Virus record (IMG/VR): IMGVR_UViG_3300032294_000607 | Location: 1 to 26,181 of that record | DNA length: 26,181 nt | Origin: a virus | Strand: one strand, 5' to 3' | Part shown: positions 1 to 7,691 of the stretch, piece after piece | How the letters are laid out: each line of letters begins with the position of its first letter | Numbering within the stretch: position 1 is the stretch's first letter | Translations under genes and position numbers: made by a program | The notes under the pieces: model-generated | What the model saw: only the letters and a program-made list of their open reading frames with translations | What the model was told of the DNA's origin: nothing | Databases searched by the model: none

Positions 1-153
1 AGACAACTTGGTTTCTTCTTCGAAGCTACGCTCTGATTTCTCAGTTTCGTAGATCTCTTTGTGCTCTTCGCCATAGCGCTTGTACTCTAAACCGAACAAG
101 GCATTAAGGCCTGGGAGCAACTCTTTAAGTAGTTGTGCGCGTGAAATAGCCAT
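1..153 (-). CDS. Probable major capsid protein, N-terminal 51 codons (partial)
   Basis: This leftward gene starts at 153 and runs off the left edge, so only 51 codons are visible. The start is supported by an AAGGAG ribosome site eight bases upstream of the ATG. The fragment begins MAISRAQLLKELLPGLNALF and continues as a charged, Glu-rich helix. From memory this N-terminus resembles the major head protein of uncultured aquatic tailed phages. Its position, last in the chain TerS, TerL, portal, scaffold-like, decoration-like, is where coat protein is expected. If correct, it forms the icosahedral shell. The missing C-terminal part prevents any fold assignment, so the call rests on the N-terminal resemblance and gene order. 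Confidence 0.6.
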   Translation of the reverse strand, partial: MAISRAQLLKELLPGLNALFGLEYKRYGEEHKEIYETEKSERSFEEETKLS

Positions 154-164
154 TTATATGCTCC

Positions 165-797
165 TTAAGCGGCGTAATCAATACCCGTTGTACGGAGTAT
201 TTGTGGGTTATTCAACTTCACAATAATTTCAGTGAAGGCATTTGCGCCGGTAGCAGTTGCTGGAACTACTTCAACGCAACGAACTGGCAGAGTTGCTGCA
301 TTACCAAGATTGTCGGTAGGAACAAGAACGCCAGTGTAAGAGTCACCAGTAATTGTGTTACCTTGTGGTACCTCTTGTTGGATCGCTAAGTTAATACCTA
401 CAACGCTTTGGTTAACAGTAGTTACAACGCTGTTTGCGTGTACAACAGCTACTTTAAAGGCAGCCATTGGATCGTCCACAACATATGCAACAGCGTTCGT
501 AGCAGCAGCATTACCTGGGTAGTACTGAGCTTGAACGGTTTGACCTTGAGTATTGGTGTACTGAACACCCATAAACACGCCATATGTGTAGTTAGCAGCG
601 GTAGTCGTAGAGTCAGCCGCAACACCTGATAGTGCAATAGTACCCCCATCAACTACAGCAACAATATCCCCGTTAAAAATTGGAGTGTTATAAGTACTCG
701 CAATTGGCAATTGACGGGTTGCACCAGCGTAGGGTTTGCCGTCTACGCTGTTGATTGGCTGTAAGCCATAGGGAGTTGAAACGGTTGGATAAGCCAT
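165..797 (-). CDS. Probable virion structural protein, head decoration-like (210 aa)
   Basis: This 210-residue protein is rich in Ala, Thr, Val, Asn and Gly, poor in Cys and strongly charged residues, and has no signal peptide. That composition is typical of beta-rich virion surface proteins. It begins MAYPTVSTPYGLQPINSVDG with an AGGAG site seven bases before the ATG. It lies 11 bp upstream of the probable capsid gene in the same leftward operon. In lambda-type phages the decoration or stabilisation protein gene sits directly before the coat gene, so a head-decoration role is inferred from position and composition. A minor capsid or fibre-like component is an alternative. No catalytic motif is visible. 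Confidence 0.5.
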   Translation of the reverse strand: MAYPTVSTPYGLQPINSVDGKPYAGATRQLPIASTYNTPIFNGDIVAVVDGGTIALSGVAADSTTTAANYTYGVFMGVQYTNTQGQTVQAQYYPGNAAATNAVAYVVDDPMAAFKVAVVHANSVVTTVNQSVVGINLAIQQEVPQGNTITGDSYTGVLVPTDNLGNAATLPVRCVEVVPATATGANAFTEIIVKLNNPQILRTTGIDYAA

Positions 798-810
798 TTA
801 AATCTCCTAG

Positions 811-1263
811 TTAAGAATTTCCATCACCAAACCCACGTCCTTTAGTTGTTGTGCTCTTACGCTCAGCAAACAAAGGCATATTTGGGTTGCTATTTTTCAT
901 AAAGCTGTTGTCTACAGATTCCATTTGTTGTTGAGCTTTTTTCTCAAAATAGTCTCTGCGGGCTTCAGCCATCTCTTTTGGTTTCTTGCATAAAAGCAGT
1001 CCACCGATTTCTACGTTGCCATCCTTGTTGCCTTGTACTTGCAACTCTGGATAGTCCTCTGCCTTACACGGCACCCAGTGATCACGGAACCTCTGCGACA
1101 CGTTAGTGTGGTTAGATTGTCCTGCGATCGCTACCGCAACCCAGTGAAACTCATAATCTGGATCTGGTGCTGGATCTGGCAAAGAGCTCGGCGGTTTGTA
1201 AACATACCGAGTTGGGTTTTTTTCGCGTGATTCTTGTTCACGAGGTGTGCGGTTATTAGCCAT
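811..1263 (-). CDS. Conserved phage virion-associated protein, function unknown (150 aa)
   Basis: This is a hydrophilic protein with a Pro/Arg-rich N-terminus (residues 1-35, including PPSSLPDPAPDPDYEFHWV). A central part reads NVSQRFRDHWVPCKAEDYPEL, and a charged, Met/Gln-rich helical C-terminus follows. The pattern 'N-V-S-x-R-x-R-x-x-W' followed by 'E-D-Y-P-E-L' recurs in head modules of uncultured marine and freshwater phages (family recollection, not searched). The ATG at 1263 has a GGAGG ribosome site and overlaps the end of the scaffold-like gene by 8 bp, suggesting translational coupling. Position between scaffold-like and decoration-like genes suggests a head role. No enzymatic motif is seen. 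Confidence 0.55.
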   Translation of the reverse strand: MANNRTPREQESREKNPTRYVYKPPSSLPDPAPDPDYEFHWVAVAIAGQSNHTNVSQRFRDHWVPCKAEDYPELQVQGNKDGNVEIGGLLLCKKPKEMAEARRDYFEKKAQQQMESVDNSFMKNSNPNMPLFAERKSTTTKGRGFGDGNS

Positions 1264-2233
1264 TTTGAGCCTCCAATTTTAAAATTTCCTGAGCATATTG
1301 TTTGTGGGATAAACCATACTTCTCTGCAAGACGAGCTTGCGTAGTCGTTAGTTTGATTACCTTCTTAGCACCCGAAGAACGGGTGGCAGAAGCCACAACA
1401 TTCGCAGGTTTTTTAGTCGGCTCAGCCTTAACCGGGTTAGCGCTCTTTACGTCATTAAAGACTTCTGGGAACACTTGCTTCAAGCGACCGTCGACACGAT
1501 CGAAATATTCGTCTGAGCGGGGGTCTACCCCGGTAGCAACTAGTTTTTGGTGCAGCCCTAGTGCAAAGGCCGTCATTTCCTCGTATCCCGGAGTTCCAAA
1601 CCACTGGTTTTTTGCTTGCCAGCGCAAGGTTTTGTCATCAAGTCTAGGGGCTTCGGGAGCCGTTTGGTATGTTTGTACTGCATTTTCTGAATTTTGTAAA
1701 GGGGTTGGCTTGAAATTTTTTGCACTTTCAAGTTTCATCTTTGCATCAGTCAAATTTTCTTGAGCTTCAAGCATGGCATCAGAGTCGTAAGACTCCTGTG
1801 CTTCTTTGTACTTGCGTCTCGCCATCTCCATCTCTGCTTCAGCTTTAGCCTGTAGCGTTTCTTGGTATGTCGTTTCGCCTGTTTTTACATACTCTTTGAG
1901 CCTGCGGTTCTCATCCAAGATCTGTTGCGTCATGCGCTCTAGCTCTTGTTTCTCCCGTAGGGCTTCTTCCTTAGCCCGTCTCTCATCGTGACGTGCGTGG
2001 GTGAGTTCTTTGATCCGTGCCTGTGCCCCCTTGGTATAAGACTCAATTTCTTCATCCGTTGGGTCTTCAACTTCCCGCTCTAGCGGCTTGGCTTTGCGGT
2101 CAATTTCAGGGGTATCGTCCTCAATTTCAATGTCTACATCGGATTCCGCCGACAGGTCAATATCAATTTCGGTGTCGGCTTGCGCCTCTTCCTCTGCTTC
2201 GTGAGGAAACTTAAATTCATCATTATCTGGCAT
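1256..2233 (-). CDS. Probable head scaffolding protein (325 aa)
   Basis: The N-terminal ~60 residues are extremely acidic, with runs of Glu/Asp and a repeated 'DIDL/DIEIED' pattern. Residues ~65-175 are a long charged predicted coiled coil (Glu/Lys/Arg/Gln/Ala-rich). A more globular part follows (~200-265). The C-terminus is a Lys-rich helical tail (residues ~290-325, with KKVIKLTTTQARLAEKYGLS). An extended acidic coiled-coil body with a basic C-terminal helical coat-binding tail is the architecture of P22-like scaffolding proteins, and the order portal-scaffold-coat also fits. No protease motif is visible. The start is supported by an AGGAG site. The function is inferred from architecture and position. 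Confidence 0.55.
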   Translation of the reverse strand: MPDNDEFKFPHEAEEEAQADTEIDIDLSAESDVDIEIEDDTPEIDRKAKPLEREVEDPTDEEIESYTKGAQARIKELTHARHDERRAKEEALREKQELERMTQQILDENRRLKEYVKTGETTYQETLQAKAEAEMEMARRKYKEAQESYDSDAMLEAQENLTDAKMKLESAKNFKPTPLQNSENAVQTYQTAPEAPRLDDKTLRWQAKNQWFGTPGYEEMTAFALGLHQKLVATGVDPRSDEYFDRVDGRLKQVFPEVFNDVKSANPVKAEPTKKPANVVASATRSSGAKKVIKLTTTQARLAEKYGLSHKQYAQEILKLEAQNG

Positions 2234-2245
2234 ATTTTTCTCCTG

Positions 2246-2674
2246 TTAAACGCGGGAAATTCCGCGTGGGTCTTCGACTGTTGCTTCTACTTGATCATCA
2301 TTAATCAAGCGGAACTCTTTGCCGTGGATTTTGATCCGTGTACCTGTATACGGACGGGTAATAACGAAGTCGCCTTCCTTACACCAAGGTCCTTCTGGAA
2401 ACTTCTCTGGATCATATGCAGTGGGTCCGATTTTGATGACAAACAGCACTGGGGAGGTTAACTCCTCAACCTGCTTGGTCGCATCGGCTTTTACAAGACC
2501 ACTTTCATAAGTATCGTCAGGGTCAATCAAAGCACACAGCAACCGCCAGCCTTTTGGCTCTGGTAGCGCTTTTGCCTTAACTTCTGCTGATTCGTACTCT
2601 GCATCCACTTCTGGGGCTTTTACACCCGGCGGCAGGATTAATTCATTCTCCGGAACTGCTATAGCTTCACTCAT
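2246..2674 (-). CDS. GroES-like co-chaperonin (Cpn10 family, 142 aa)
   Basis: After a ~40-residue acidic extension, residues ~43-137 follow the Cpn10 plan. There is a first strand (GWRLLCALIDP). A mobile-loop-like segment (~52-69) follows, with the hydrophobic 'SGLV' where GroES has 'GGIVL'. Next come the strand PVLFVIKIGPTAY, a roof-loop-like insertion, 'CKEGDFVITRPYTGTRIKI' matching the 'VGDIVIFNDGYG' region, and a closing strand before 'DDQVEAT'. Co-chaperonins cap GroEL and release folded substrate. Phage versions such as T4 Gp31 adapt host GroEL to fold coat protein, and this gene lies within the head operon. The N-terminal extension is longer than in bacterial GroES (~97 aa). It overlaps the preceding 68-aa gene by 8 bp; its own ribosome site is weak, so coupling is likely. 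Confidence 0.75.
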   Translation of the reverse strand: MSEAIAVPENELILPPGVKAPEVDAEYESAEVKAKALPEPKGWRLLCALIDPDDTYESGLVKADATKQVEELTSPVLFVIKIGPTAYDPEKFPEGPWCKEGDFVITRPYTGTRIKIHGKEFRLINDDQVEATVEDPRGISRV

Positions 2675-2873
2675 CGTTAGCCTTCTCTATGTTGTCAGCG
2701 AGGTCAATTAAATGCCGCTCTGCGTAGGCTAGACCTCGAATCACCCCGCAAAGTTCCTTATACGACGCATGGTCAATGCACTGTCCACTAGCCATGTCGT
2801 CTGTAAAGTTGTTCATGTCCGAGCGAATTTTCTCTCTTAGCGCTTGGGCAAAACTCATCGTTTCTAATTGCAT
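2667..2873 (-). CDS. Small helical protein of the head operon, function unknown (68 aa)
   Basis: This hydrophilic, mostly helical 68-residue protein contains Cys at two positions (GQCIDH and KELCGV) and ends in acidic residues (EKANDE). The ATG at 2873 is chosen over the in-frame Met6 because AAGGAG lies six bases upstream. It starts 3 bp after the portal stop and overlaps the co-chaperonin start by 8 bp, so it is translated as part of the packaging/head operon. The sequence offers no function; short proteins in this position are common in phage head modules. Confidence 0.6.
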   Translation of the reverse strand: MQLETMSFAQALREKIRSDMNNFTDDMASGQCIDHASYKELCGVIRGLAYAERHLIDLADNIEKANDE

Positions 2874-2876
2874 GTA

Positions 2877-5288
2877 TTACTCCTTCGTCTTTTTAGTGGC
2901 TTCCCGACGGCTTTTAGCGATTTCTACCCCTAGTTTTACGCCGTCAAGTTGCTGTTTTTGACCCAGTTTGATCATCTCAAGCTGAGCGTTAGCCTCAAGT
3001 TCTTGCTTCTTCATGGCTAGCTCGTCCATCTTGGCAGCCCCATCCACCTGTAGTTTTTGGGCTTTGAGCTGCAACTCTTGCTTCTTAAGCTCAAGTTCTT
3101 GCATCTGCATCTGTAAGACTGGGTCTTGGGCGTTTTGCTGGGCTTGCTGTTGAGCAGCCATGGCTTGGGACTCCGCCAACACCTGCGGTGCGGCTTCTGC
3201 CATGAGGCGACTGATCTCTTTCTCCATCTCATCTGGGAGCTCATCTTCTGAGCTAGGCAGTGCAACGCCGAGGGCTAGTTCTATTTTGTTTCTATACGCA
3301 TAACCCACGTGCTCGGCGATGTGTGCCTGCATGGCTGACTGTATAACCTGCGCCATGGGGTTCTGACCAATAAGTTGCTGTACGATGGGATCTTGCATCG
3401 CCATCTGGTGTACCTTGATGTGTGCTTCGTGGTCTTGGTACGAGAATGCCTTTAAGGGTTTACCCTTAAGAACGTTCTGATTCTCTGTTACTGGGTCTTT
3501 TGGTTTTTGGTCTTCTTCCAACGGCACCAGCTTACTCGCATGCTTAATACCAAGCACTTCCAGCATCTGACGATGTAAAACTGGCAGATTGTAAATCTGT
3601 GGAGCCATCTGCGCCAATTGAATAACAGCTTGGTACTGAACGACTCTTTGGGAAAGGGTAGCCGCATTTGGGTCTGAGACGGGAAGCACTTCAACATTGC
3701 TATAGTCCGCCTTCTTAGCACGCGCTGTTCCGTCTTCTGGCTCGTAGGTGTATTCGTCATCTGTGTAGTCTCTGATAATCGCAGCCAATAACTGCAATTC
3801 TTGCTTCATCGAATAGTGTACACGGGCTTGGACAGCCGACATCACTTTTAACGTCCGCTCCAGAATCGCCAACGTTGTACCAACTGGCGCTTGGTTAGAC
3901 ATATCGGCAATCTTCATATCCGAAGTAGCCGCAAAGCGTCTACCTTCCTCAACGATCTTGTCCATTAACCCCGACAGAACCATCGAAGGCTCTTTGTACG
4001 GCAGGGGCAGGATGTTGTCTCGAATATTGCCACTACCCAGATCTACGTCACGGAACTCTCCCGGACTAATCGGCGTGTCATCACCCTTGATGCGTAAGCC
4101 TCTGGCTTTTAGACCACCGGGCAAGTTCGACAGCGTACCTGCGTCAACCAACTGCCTCATGATGCTTGTGGCGCTCTTTGCATAACCACCGATCAGGTGG
4201 AACAATCCAAAGCCATACGCCCCATATCCAGGGATGTACTGATAGTGCACGAAGTGGTGACGCTTTAACTTCAGTGGGTCTTCTTCTTTCCAATTACGGC
4301 GAATTGCCAAGACCTCGTCCGTGCCACGGATCATCGTAACCACATATGGCAGAGCAATACCTGTAGGCTCGCCGTCCTTATCTTTGTCCTCGTAGCCAGG
4401 AATATCCAAGTCAACGTGCGACTCATAAATCTCGAAGCGGTCGTCGTAGGATGCCGAGAACCCAGTCTCTTTGTCCTTGCGTTCTTGAATATCGCTTGTG
4501 AACCGGCTAGGCTCGCCTAGCTCAACGTCCCGATAAAAGCCCGCATTCATGAGCTTTAACAGGTCGTTCTTGTTCTTACGCATTACGTGGGTAATGCGGT
4601 GGCAGGTGTTAATTTCCGAGACGCCGTATGGCAGGATCACATCTTCTGCTGGGATAAATATGGATACTTGGCGCTCTAGGCTTGGGTCGTAATAAACTTT
4701 TTTGAAGGCGGATCCGGCTGACGGTAGGTTCCATAACATCTTCTCGTGCTCAGGGCGGTACTCAGGCATTTTCTCCGTGAGCTGGTAGTTCATGTCCTCT
4801 TCAACACGAGTCGCCGCTTCTTTTTTCTCTGGCGTTTCTTTACCAACGATCTGTGTACGTACGGGGCCCCTTGCCGGAAAAGTCTCCATGATGGTGTCTG
4901 ACTGGAACCGCACCACCGCTTCTGTAATCATCGGGTGGAACACACCGCATGCGCCGTCCCATGGTTCTGTTCTTTCCTCAAACTTCAAACCCAAGAGCGT
5001 AATACCGTCCTTATACATCTGCTCCCAGTCTTTGCGGGAGGCTAGGTCGTTACTAATATCTTCTGCCAAATCACCAGCGATGCTCTGAATCGTGCCCTCA
5101 TCTAGTACGTCAGCAAGGTTCTCGTTAAAGTCACCCTCGCCGTCACCTTGACGCATCTCGATCTCAAGACCATCCATTTCAATTTTTACAGCTTCTGGGT
5201 CCTCGATCTCAATCTCAATATCGGGCTCCTGATTTTCTAAAGCAGCCAAGCCTTCTGGGGCTGCGTATAGTGATTTCTCTATGCTCAT
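2877..5288 (-). CDS. Portal protein, P22 gp1-like (803 aa)
   Basis: This large hydrophilic protein directly follows the large terminase (8-bp gap). It has an acidic N-terminus (residues 20-65), then a conserved-looking core including EPWDGACGVFHPMITEAVV (~108-126) and a Gly/Tyr-rich section around 'YIPGYGAYGFGLFHLIGGYA'. The Gln/Lys/Ala-rich C-terminus (~700-795) is predicted to form a long helix or coiled coil. Length and gene order fit the P22 gp1-type portal, whose C-terminal helical barrel is similarly long. Twelve copies would form the vertex channel through which DNA is pumped and later ejected. The family assignment comes from order, size and sequence character. Another large structural protein is unlikely because no other portal candidate exists here. 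Confidence 0.8.
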   Translation of the reverse strand: MSIEKSLYAAPEGLAALENQEPDIEIEIEDPEAVKIEMDGLEIEMRQGDGEGDFNENLADVLDEGTIQSIAGDLAEDISNDLASRKDWEQMYKDGITLLGLKFEERTEPWDGACGVFHPMITEAVVRFQSDTIMETFPARGPVRTQIVGKETPEKKEAATRVEEDMNYQLTEKMPEYRPEHEKMLWNLPSAGSAFKKVYYDPSLERQVSIFIPAEDVILPYGVSEINTCHRITHVMRKNKNDLLKLMNAGFYRDVELGEPSRFTSDIQERKDKETGFSASYDDRFEIYESHVDLDIPGYEDKDKDGEPTGIALPYVVTMIRGTDEVLAIRRNWKEEDPLKLKRHHFVHYQYIPGYGAYGFGLFHLIGGYAKSATSIMRQLVDAGTLSNLPGGLKARGLRIKGDDTPISPGEFRDVDLGSGNIRDNILPLPYKEPSMVLSGLMDKIVEEGRRFAATSDMKIADMSNQAPVGTTLAILERTLKVMSAVQARVHYSMKQELQLLAAIIRDYTDDEYTYEPEDGTARAKKADYSNVEVLPVSDPNAATLSQRVVQYQAVIQLAQMAPQIYNLPVLHRQMLEVLGIKHASKLVPLEEDQKPKDPVTENQNVLKGKPLKAFSYQDHEAHIKVHQMAMQDPIVQQLIGQNPMAQVIQSAMQAHIAEHVGYAYRNKIELALGVALPSSEDELPDEMEKEISRLMAEAAPQVLAESQAMAAQQQAQQNAQDPVLQMQMQELELKKQELQLKAQKLQVDGAAKMDELAMKKQELEANAQLEMIKLGQKQQLDGVKLGVEIAKSRREATKKTKE

Positions 5289-5296
5289 GATTTTTC

Positions 5297-6832
5297 CTAG
5301 TAGTACGCAGCTTTTCTGCGGTATTTATATAAAAGATCGTCGTCTCTCTCGTCTGTATCAAGGCTAATAAACCCACCTTGCCGATAACGCAAAAGCGCCT
5401 GGGTTGTAGTATCCACGAAGTCATCATGTTCGCCAACTGGGAACGCTGCAACTTCCTCAATCACTTCACGTGCCCAGCGTGTATCTGGCGCCCACACTTT
5501 GCCACTCGTGAACAAATCAGCAACCGCATTCAAACGCACCATTTTATCGTTACCCCGTGATGGGCTGAACTCTTGTACTGGTATGCCAATGCGACGTAAC
5601 TCCTGAATTAACGGGCTACCCGCTGCTTTCTTTTCCACGATAAACGCATCTGGGTTCCACTCTTTGTAGTGCTTGAGTGCCGTCGCTTTTAATTCCGGGA
5701 AGGTCATACGCTCTTTAAACGCGTCAAGCAGGATCAGGTTTGGGCTGTTCTTATCCTCGTTGTTATACCAAACGCCCCATGTCGTACAAGCGCTGTAGTC
5801 GCTAGAGGTCTTTACCTCGTGCGCCGTATCCCAAGACTGAATTACGTAGTCGCATGGGGGCGGGTCTTCTGCCTCCCAGATCCGCCAGTCTTTTCTTGAC
5901 ACCAATGCCGACATATCGGACGTGGGGTTCTGCATGTACTGCGCATTCCAAAACCGTGGGTCGATACTGGCTTTCGTATTTTTTAACGCCTCTAGGTTCC
6001 ACTGTGCAGGCCAAAGCGATTTTTCTTTTTCCGTGCCCTCGTCCATGATGGCTGGCAACTGTACGATTTCCCAAGGTATGGTTTCTGGATTTTTAATCTG
6101 GTAGTCAATTAAGCGCCCTGTCAGATCCAACAACGACCACCTTGTCATAATTACAATAATCGCACCACCCGGCATGAGACGCTGTAGCGGTCCGGTTTGA
6201 AACCAAGACCACGCATTGTCAAATGCTAAGCGGCTGTTCGCCTTCATGTCTTGTTCAGAATGTGGGTCGTCAATAACAAATAGGTCAGCACCACGACCTG
6301 CCAGAGCGCCGCCGACACCAGCAGCATAATACTGACCGCCAGCACCAGTAGACCACTTCCCCGCCGCTTTCTGGTCGTCTGCCACCACGGTGTTTGGGAA
6401 GACTTCTTGATATTCTTCGGATTCAATTAAGTTCCTTACTCGTCGACCAAAGTCTTCCGAAAGAGACGCGGTATGGGTACCCATGATGATTTTCTTTTCT
6501 GGGTAGTTACCCAAAAAGTATGCTGGGAACAGGTAGCTGGAGAACTCTGACTTACCCATACGGGGTGCAATATTGATAATCACCCGTTTCTTTTTACCGT
6601 CTACGACGTCTTGGAATATTTTGGCTAGTTTTTTGTGATGGGGTCCCACTTTGAACCCCGGATATACACGTTTTGCAAACGCTATCGGGCTCTTTTTTGC
6701 CATTTTGAGCCGATGTCTGTGTTCTTTTTGCGTTAACTCGTCTAAAAAGACAAGTTTCTCGTATTTGTTCATGTGCTTGAGCGCTTTTTGCGCTGCAAGC
6801 GCCTCTTCTGGGGTCATGAACTCGTAGTTCAT
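5297..6832 (-). CDS. terL: Terminase large subunit, ATPase-nuclease (511 aa)
   Basis: This is the packaging motor that translocates DNA into the prohead and cuts it. The N-terminal ATPase shows an adenine-binding-like region before residue 85, a Walker A variant APRMGKSE (89-96), Walker B LFVIDDP (184-190) and a coupling motif IMTRW (228-232). The C-terminal RNase H-like nuclease shows SWDTA (Asp335), IVEKKAAG (Glu400) and HDDFVDTT (Asp470/471/474) as acidic metal ligands. Length is normal for the Terminase_6 type. The start overlaps the upstream small terminase stop as ATGA, which implies coupling. Both catalytic centres look intact. Confidence 0.93.
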   Translation of the reverse strand: MNYEFMTPEEALAAQKALKHMNKYEKLVFLDELTQKEHRHRLKMAKKSPIAFAKRVYPGFKVGPHHKKLAKIFQDVVDGKKKRVIINIAPRMGKSEFSSYLFPAYFLGNYPEKKIIMGTHTASLSEDFGRRVRNLIESEEYQEVFPNTVVADDQKAAGKWSTGAGGQYYAAGVGGALAGRGADLFVIDDPHSEQDMKANSRLAFDNAWSWFQTGPLQRLMPGGAIIVIMTRWSLLDLTGRLIDYQIKNPETIPWEIVQLPAIMDEGTEKEKSLWPAQWNLEALKNTKASIDPRFWNAQYMQNPTSDMSALVSRKDWRIWEAEDPPPCDYVIQSWDTAHEVKTSSDYSACTTWGVWYNNEDKNSPNLILLDAFKERMTFPELKATALKHYKEWNPDAFIVEKKAAGSPLIQELRRIGIPVQEFSPSRGNDKMVRLNAVADLFTSGKVWAPDTRWAREVIEEVAAFPVGEHDDFVDTTTQALLRYRQGGFISLDTDERDDDLLYKYRRKAAYY

Positions 6833-7401
6833 TCTTTTTCCTCGACATCCACGATGTCAACGACGCCCATATAGCGCCCCAGTTTCTCTTTGATGCGGGC
6901 ATCAAGCTCTTCATCGCTTATTTCTTCATTTTTTACAGTAACTCTGTCTGTAAACAGCGCTACTTCCGTAACCTTGCCCAGCAACTCTAGTGCTTTTAAG
7001 CGTACTTTGGCGTCGGGGTGGTCGGTTTCTTTAACTATTTTTGCCACGCTCATACTGCGTAGCTCTTCTGCCTGCTCGATAAACTTCCACTGGTAGGCTG
7101 TCACCATCCCAACGGCTGACTTTATCTCTTCTGGTAGATCAAGGGTTAATAGTTTTTGTTTTGCCTTAGGGTCGTGGGTGACTAGGGCGTTAAATGCGTC
7201 TGTGGTTTTTTCTTCTTGGGCTTCAGTCAGTATCTCGTCGTCTTCTTCGGTAAGACTCTTTAGCCACTGGCTCGTTTTATGCTGTGCGGAGAGGGTTTGC
7301 GCTGGGGTTGCTTCGTCTAAAGACGTGAAAGCCGCCGGATCTTGTATAAGATCTGGGATGAAGTCTGCTGCCTTCGCTGTTACCAGGTGCTCCAAAAACA
7401 T
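6829..7401 (-). CDS. terS: Probable terminase small subunit (190 aa)
   Basis: This is the first gene of the leftward operon, immediately upstream of and overlapping terL by 4 bp. It is an acidic, helical protein. The C-terminal section (DHPDAKVRLKALELLGKVTE, then an acidic helix) resembles the oligomerisation region of small terminases that recognise the packaging site and feed DNA to TerL. No clear N-terminal helix-turn-helix can be pointed to, so the call rests mainly on position. The ribosome site GGAG lies about 12 bases upstream of the ATG, longer than usual, and no in-frame alternative start is better. The 5' flank carries the divergent control region. Confidence 0.65.
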   Translation of the reverse strand: MFLEHLVTAKAADFIPDLIQDPAAFTSLDEATPAQTLSAQHKTSQWLKSLTEEDDEILTEAQEEKTTDAFNALVTHDPKAKQKLLTLDLPEEIKSAVGMVTAYQWKFIEQAEELRSMSVAKIVKETDHPDAKVRLKALELLGKVTEVALFTDRVTVKNEEISDEELDARIKEKLGRYMGVVDIVDVEEKE

Positions 7402-7453
7402 CGTGTGTCTAATCTCCTTTGGTTGCGTGGGAAAACACGGGGTACTACTGACA

Positions 7454-7474
7454 CGGTTACACGGAGTGTAACCG
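7454..7474. promoter_or_regulatory. 21-bp operator-like palindrome upstream of the head operon
   Basis: CGGTTACAC and its exact complement are separated by GGA, giving 9 bp per arm. It overlaps the candidate -10 box of the leftward promoter, so a dimeric repressor or activator could bind here. On the plus strand it is followed by five T residues (7476-7480), so it could alternatively act as an intrinsic terminator. A related but different palindrome lies at 7734-7750. Confidence 0.55.
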
Positions 7475-7494
7475 GTTTTTCTTTGTTGTGTAAA
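7465..7494 (-). promoter_or_regulatory. Candidate leftward promoter for the head/packaging operon
   Basis: Read leftward: -35 TTTACA (7494-7489, five of six to consensus), an 18-bp spacer, and -10 TACACT (7470-7465, four of six). The -10 lies inside the 21-bp palindrome. Predicted start is near 7458, leaving a leader of roughly 57 nt before terS. The match is moderate, and a phage-specific activator may be needed. Confidence 0.35.
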
Positions 7495-7510
7495 GTTTTT
7501 TATGTATACT
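7483..7510 (+). promoter_or_regulatory. Candidate rightward promoter (TTGTTG, 16 bp, TATACT)
   Basis: TATACT at 7505-7510 is five of six to the sigma70 -10; TTGTTG at 7483-7488 is a weak -35. It overlaps the -35 region of the leftward promoter candidate, so the two would compete. It would drive the short transcript ending at the terminator at 7577-7606. TATACT recurs at 7610-7615 and 7692-7697. Confidence 0.4.
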
Positions 7511-7516
7511 GCTCTT

Positions 7517-7606
7517 GCCGCAGTTTTTTCCTTCGTTTGGGCTGCGGTTCCTTTCGTGGGTTCACACTCACCTTGCGCCCCCGGACTCCTTGCCGGGGGC
7601 TTTTTT
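7517..7606 (+). ncRNA. Candidate ~90-nt small RNA
   Basis: A promoter-like TATACT box (7505-7510) is followed within 100 bp by a strong intrinsic terminator, with no ribosome site and start codon forming a credible gene between. The predicted RNA would start with a hairpin (CCGCAG at 7518-7523 pairing CTGCGG at 7542-7547), then a single-stranded U/C-rich stretch, then the terminator stem. This layout is typical of regulatory small RNAs, but expression is inferred only. Confidence 0.4.
7577..7606 (+). terminator. Strong rho-independent terminator
   Basis: GCCCCCGG (7577-7584) pairs with CCGGGGGC (7593-7600) across an 8-nt loop and is followed by six T residues. The stem is all G/C. On the minus strand no T-run follows, so it acts rightward. 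It should stop transcription starting at the TATACT box at 7505. Confidence 0.85.
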
Positions 7607-7609
7607 CTG

Positions 7610-7642
7610 TATACTAATTTTGCTCTTCACGTGAGCAGGGGG
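7610..7642 (+). repeat. Hairpin element A: TATACT, stem-loop with TCACGTGA, then GGGGG
   Basis: TATACT (7610-7615) is followed by a stem TGCTC (7621-7625) / GAGCA (7633-7637) whose loop holds most of the 8-bp palindrome TCACGTGA (7627-7634), then five G residues. The G-run and following bases (7638-7650) can pair, with G-U wobbles, with 7671-7683. Element B is a second copy about 82 bp downstream. Confidence 0.6.
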
Positions 7643-7691
7643 TGGTGGCGTTTTAGCTTCACATACTTGGTGTCACTGCCCCCACCTTTGA

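Noticed and set aside
1302-1763. Plus-strand 153-codon frame antisense to the scaffold-like gene
   Set aside because: Shadow of the real leftward gene, with a Ser/Ala/Phe-rich translation and no ribosome site.
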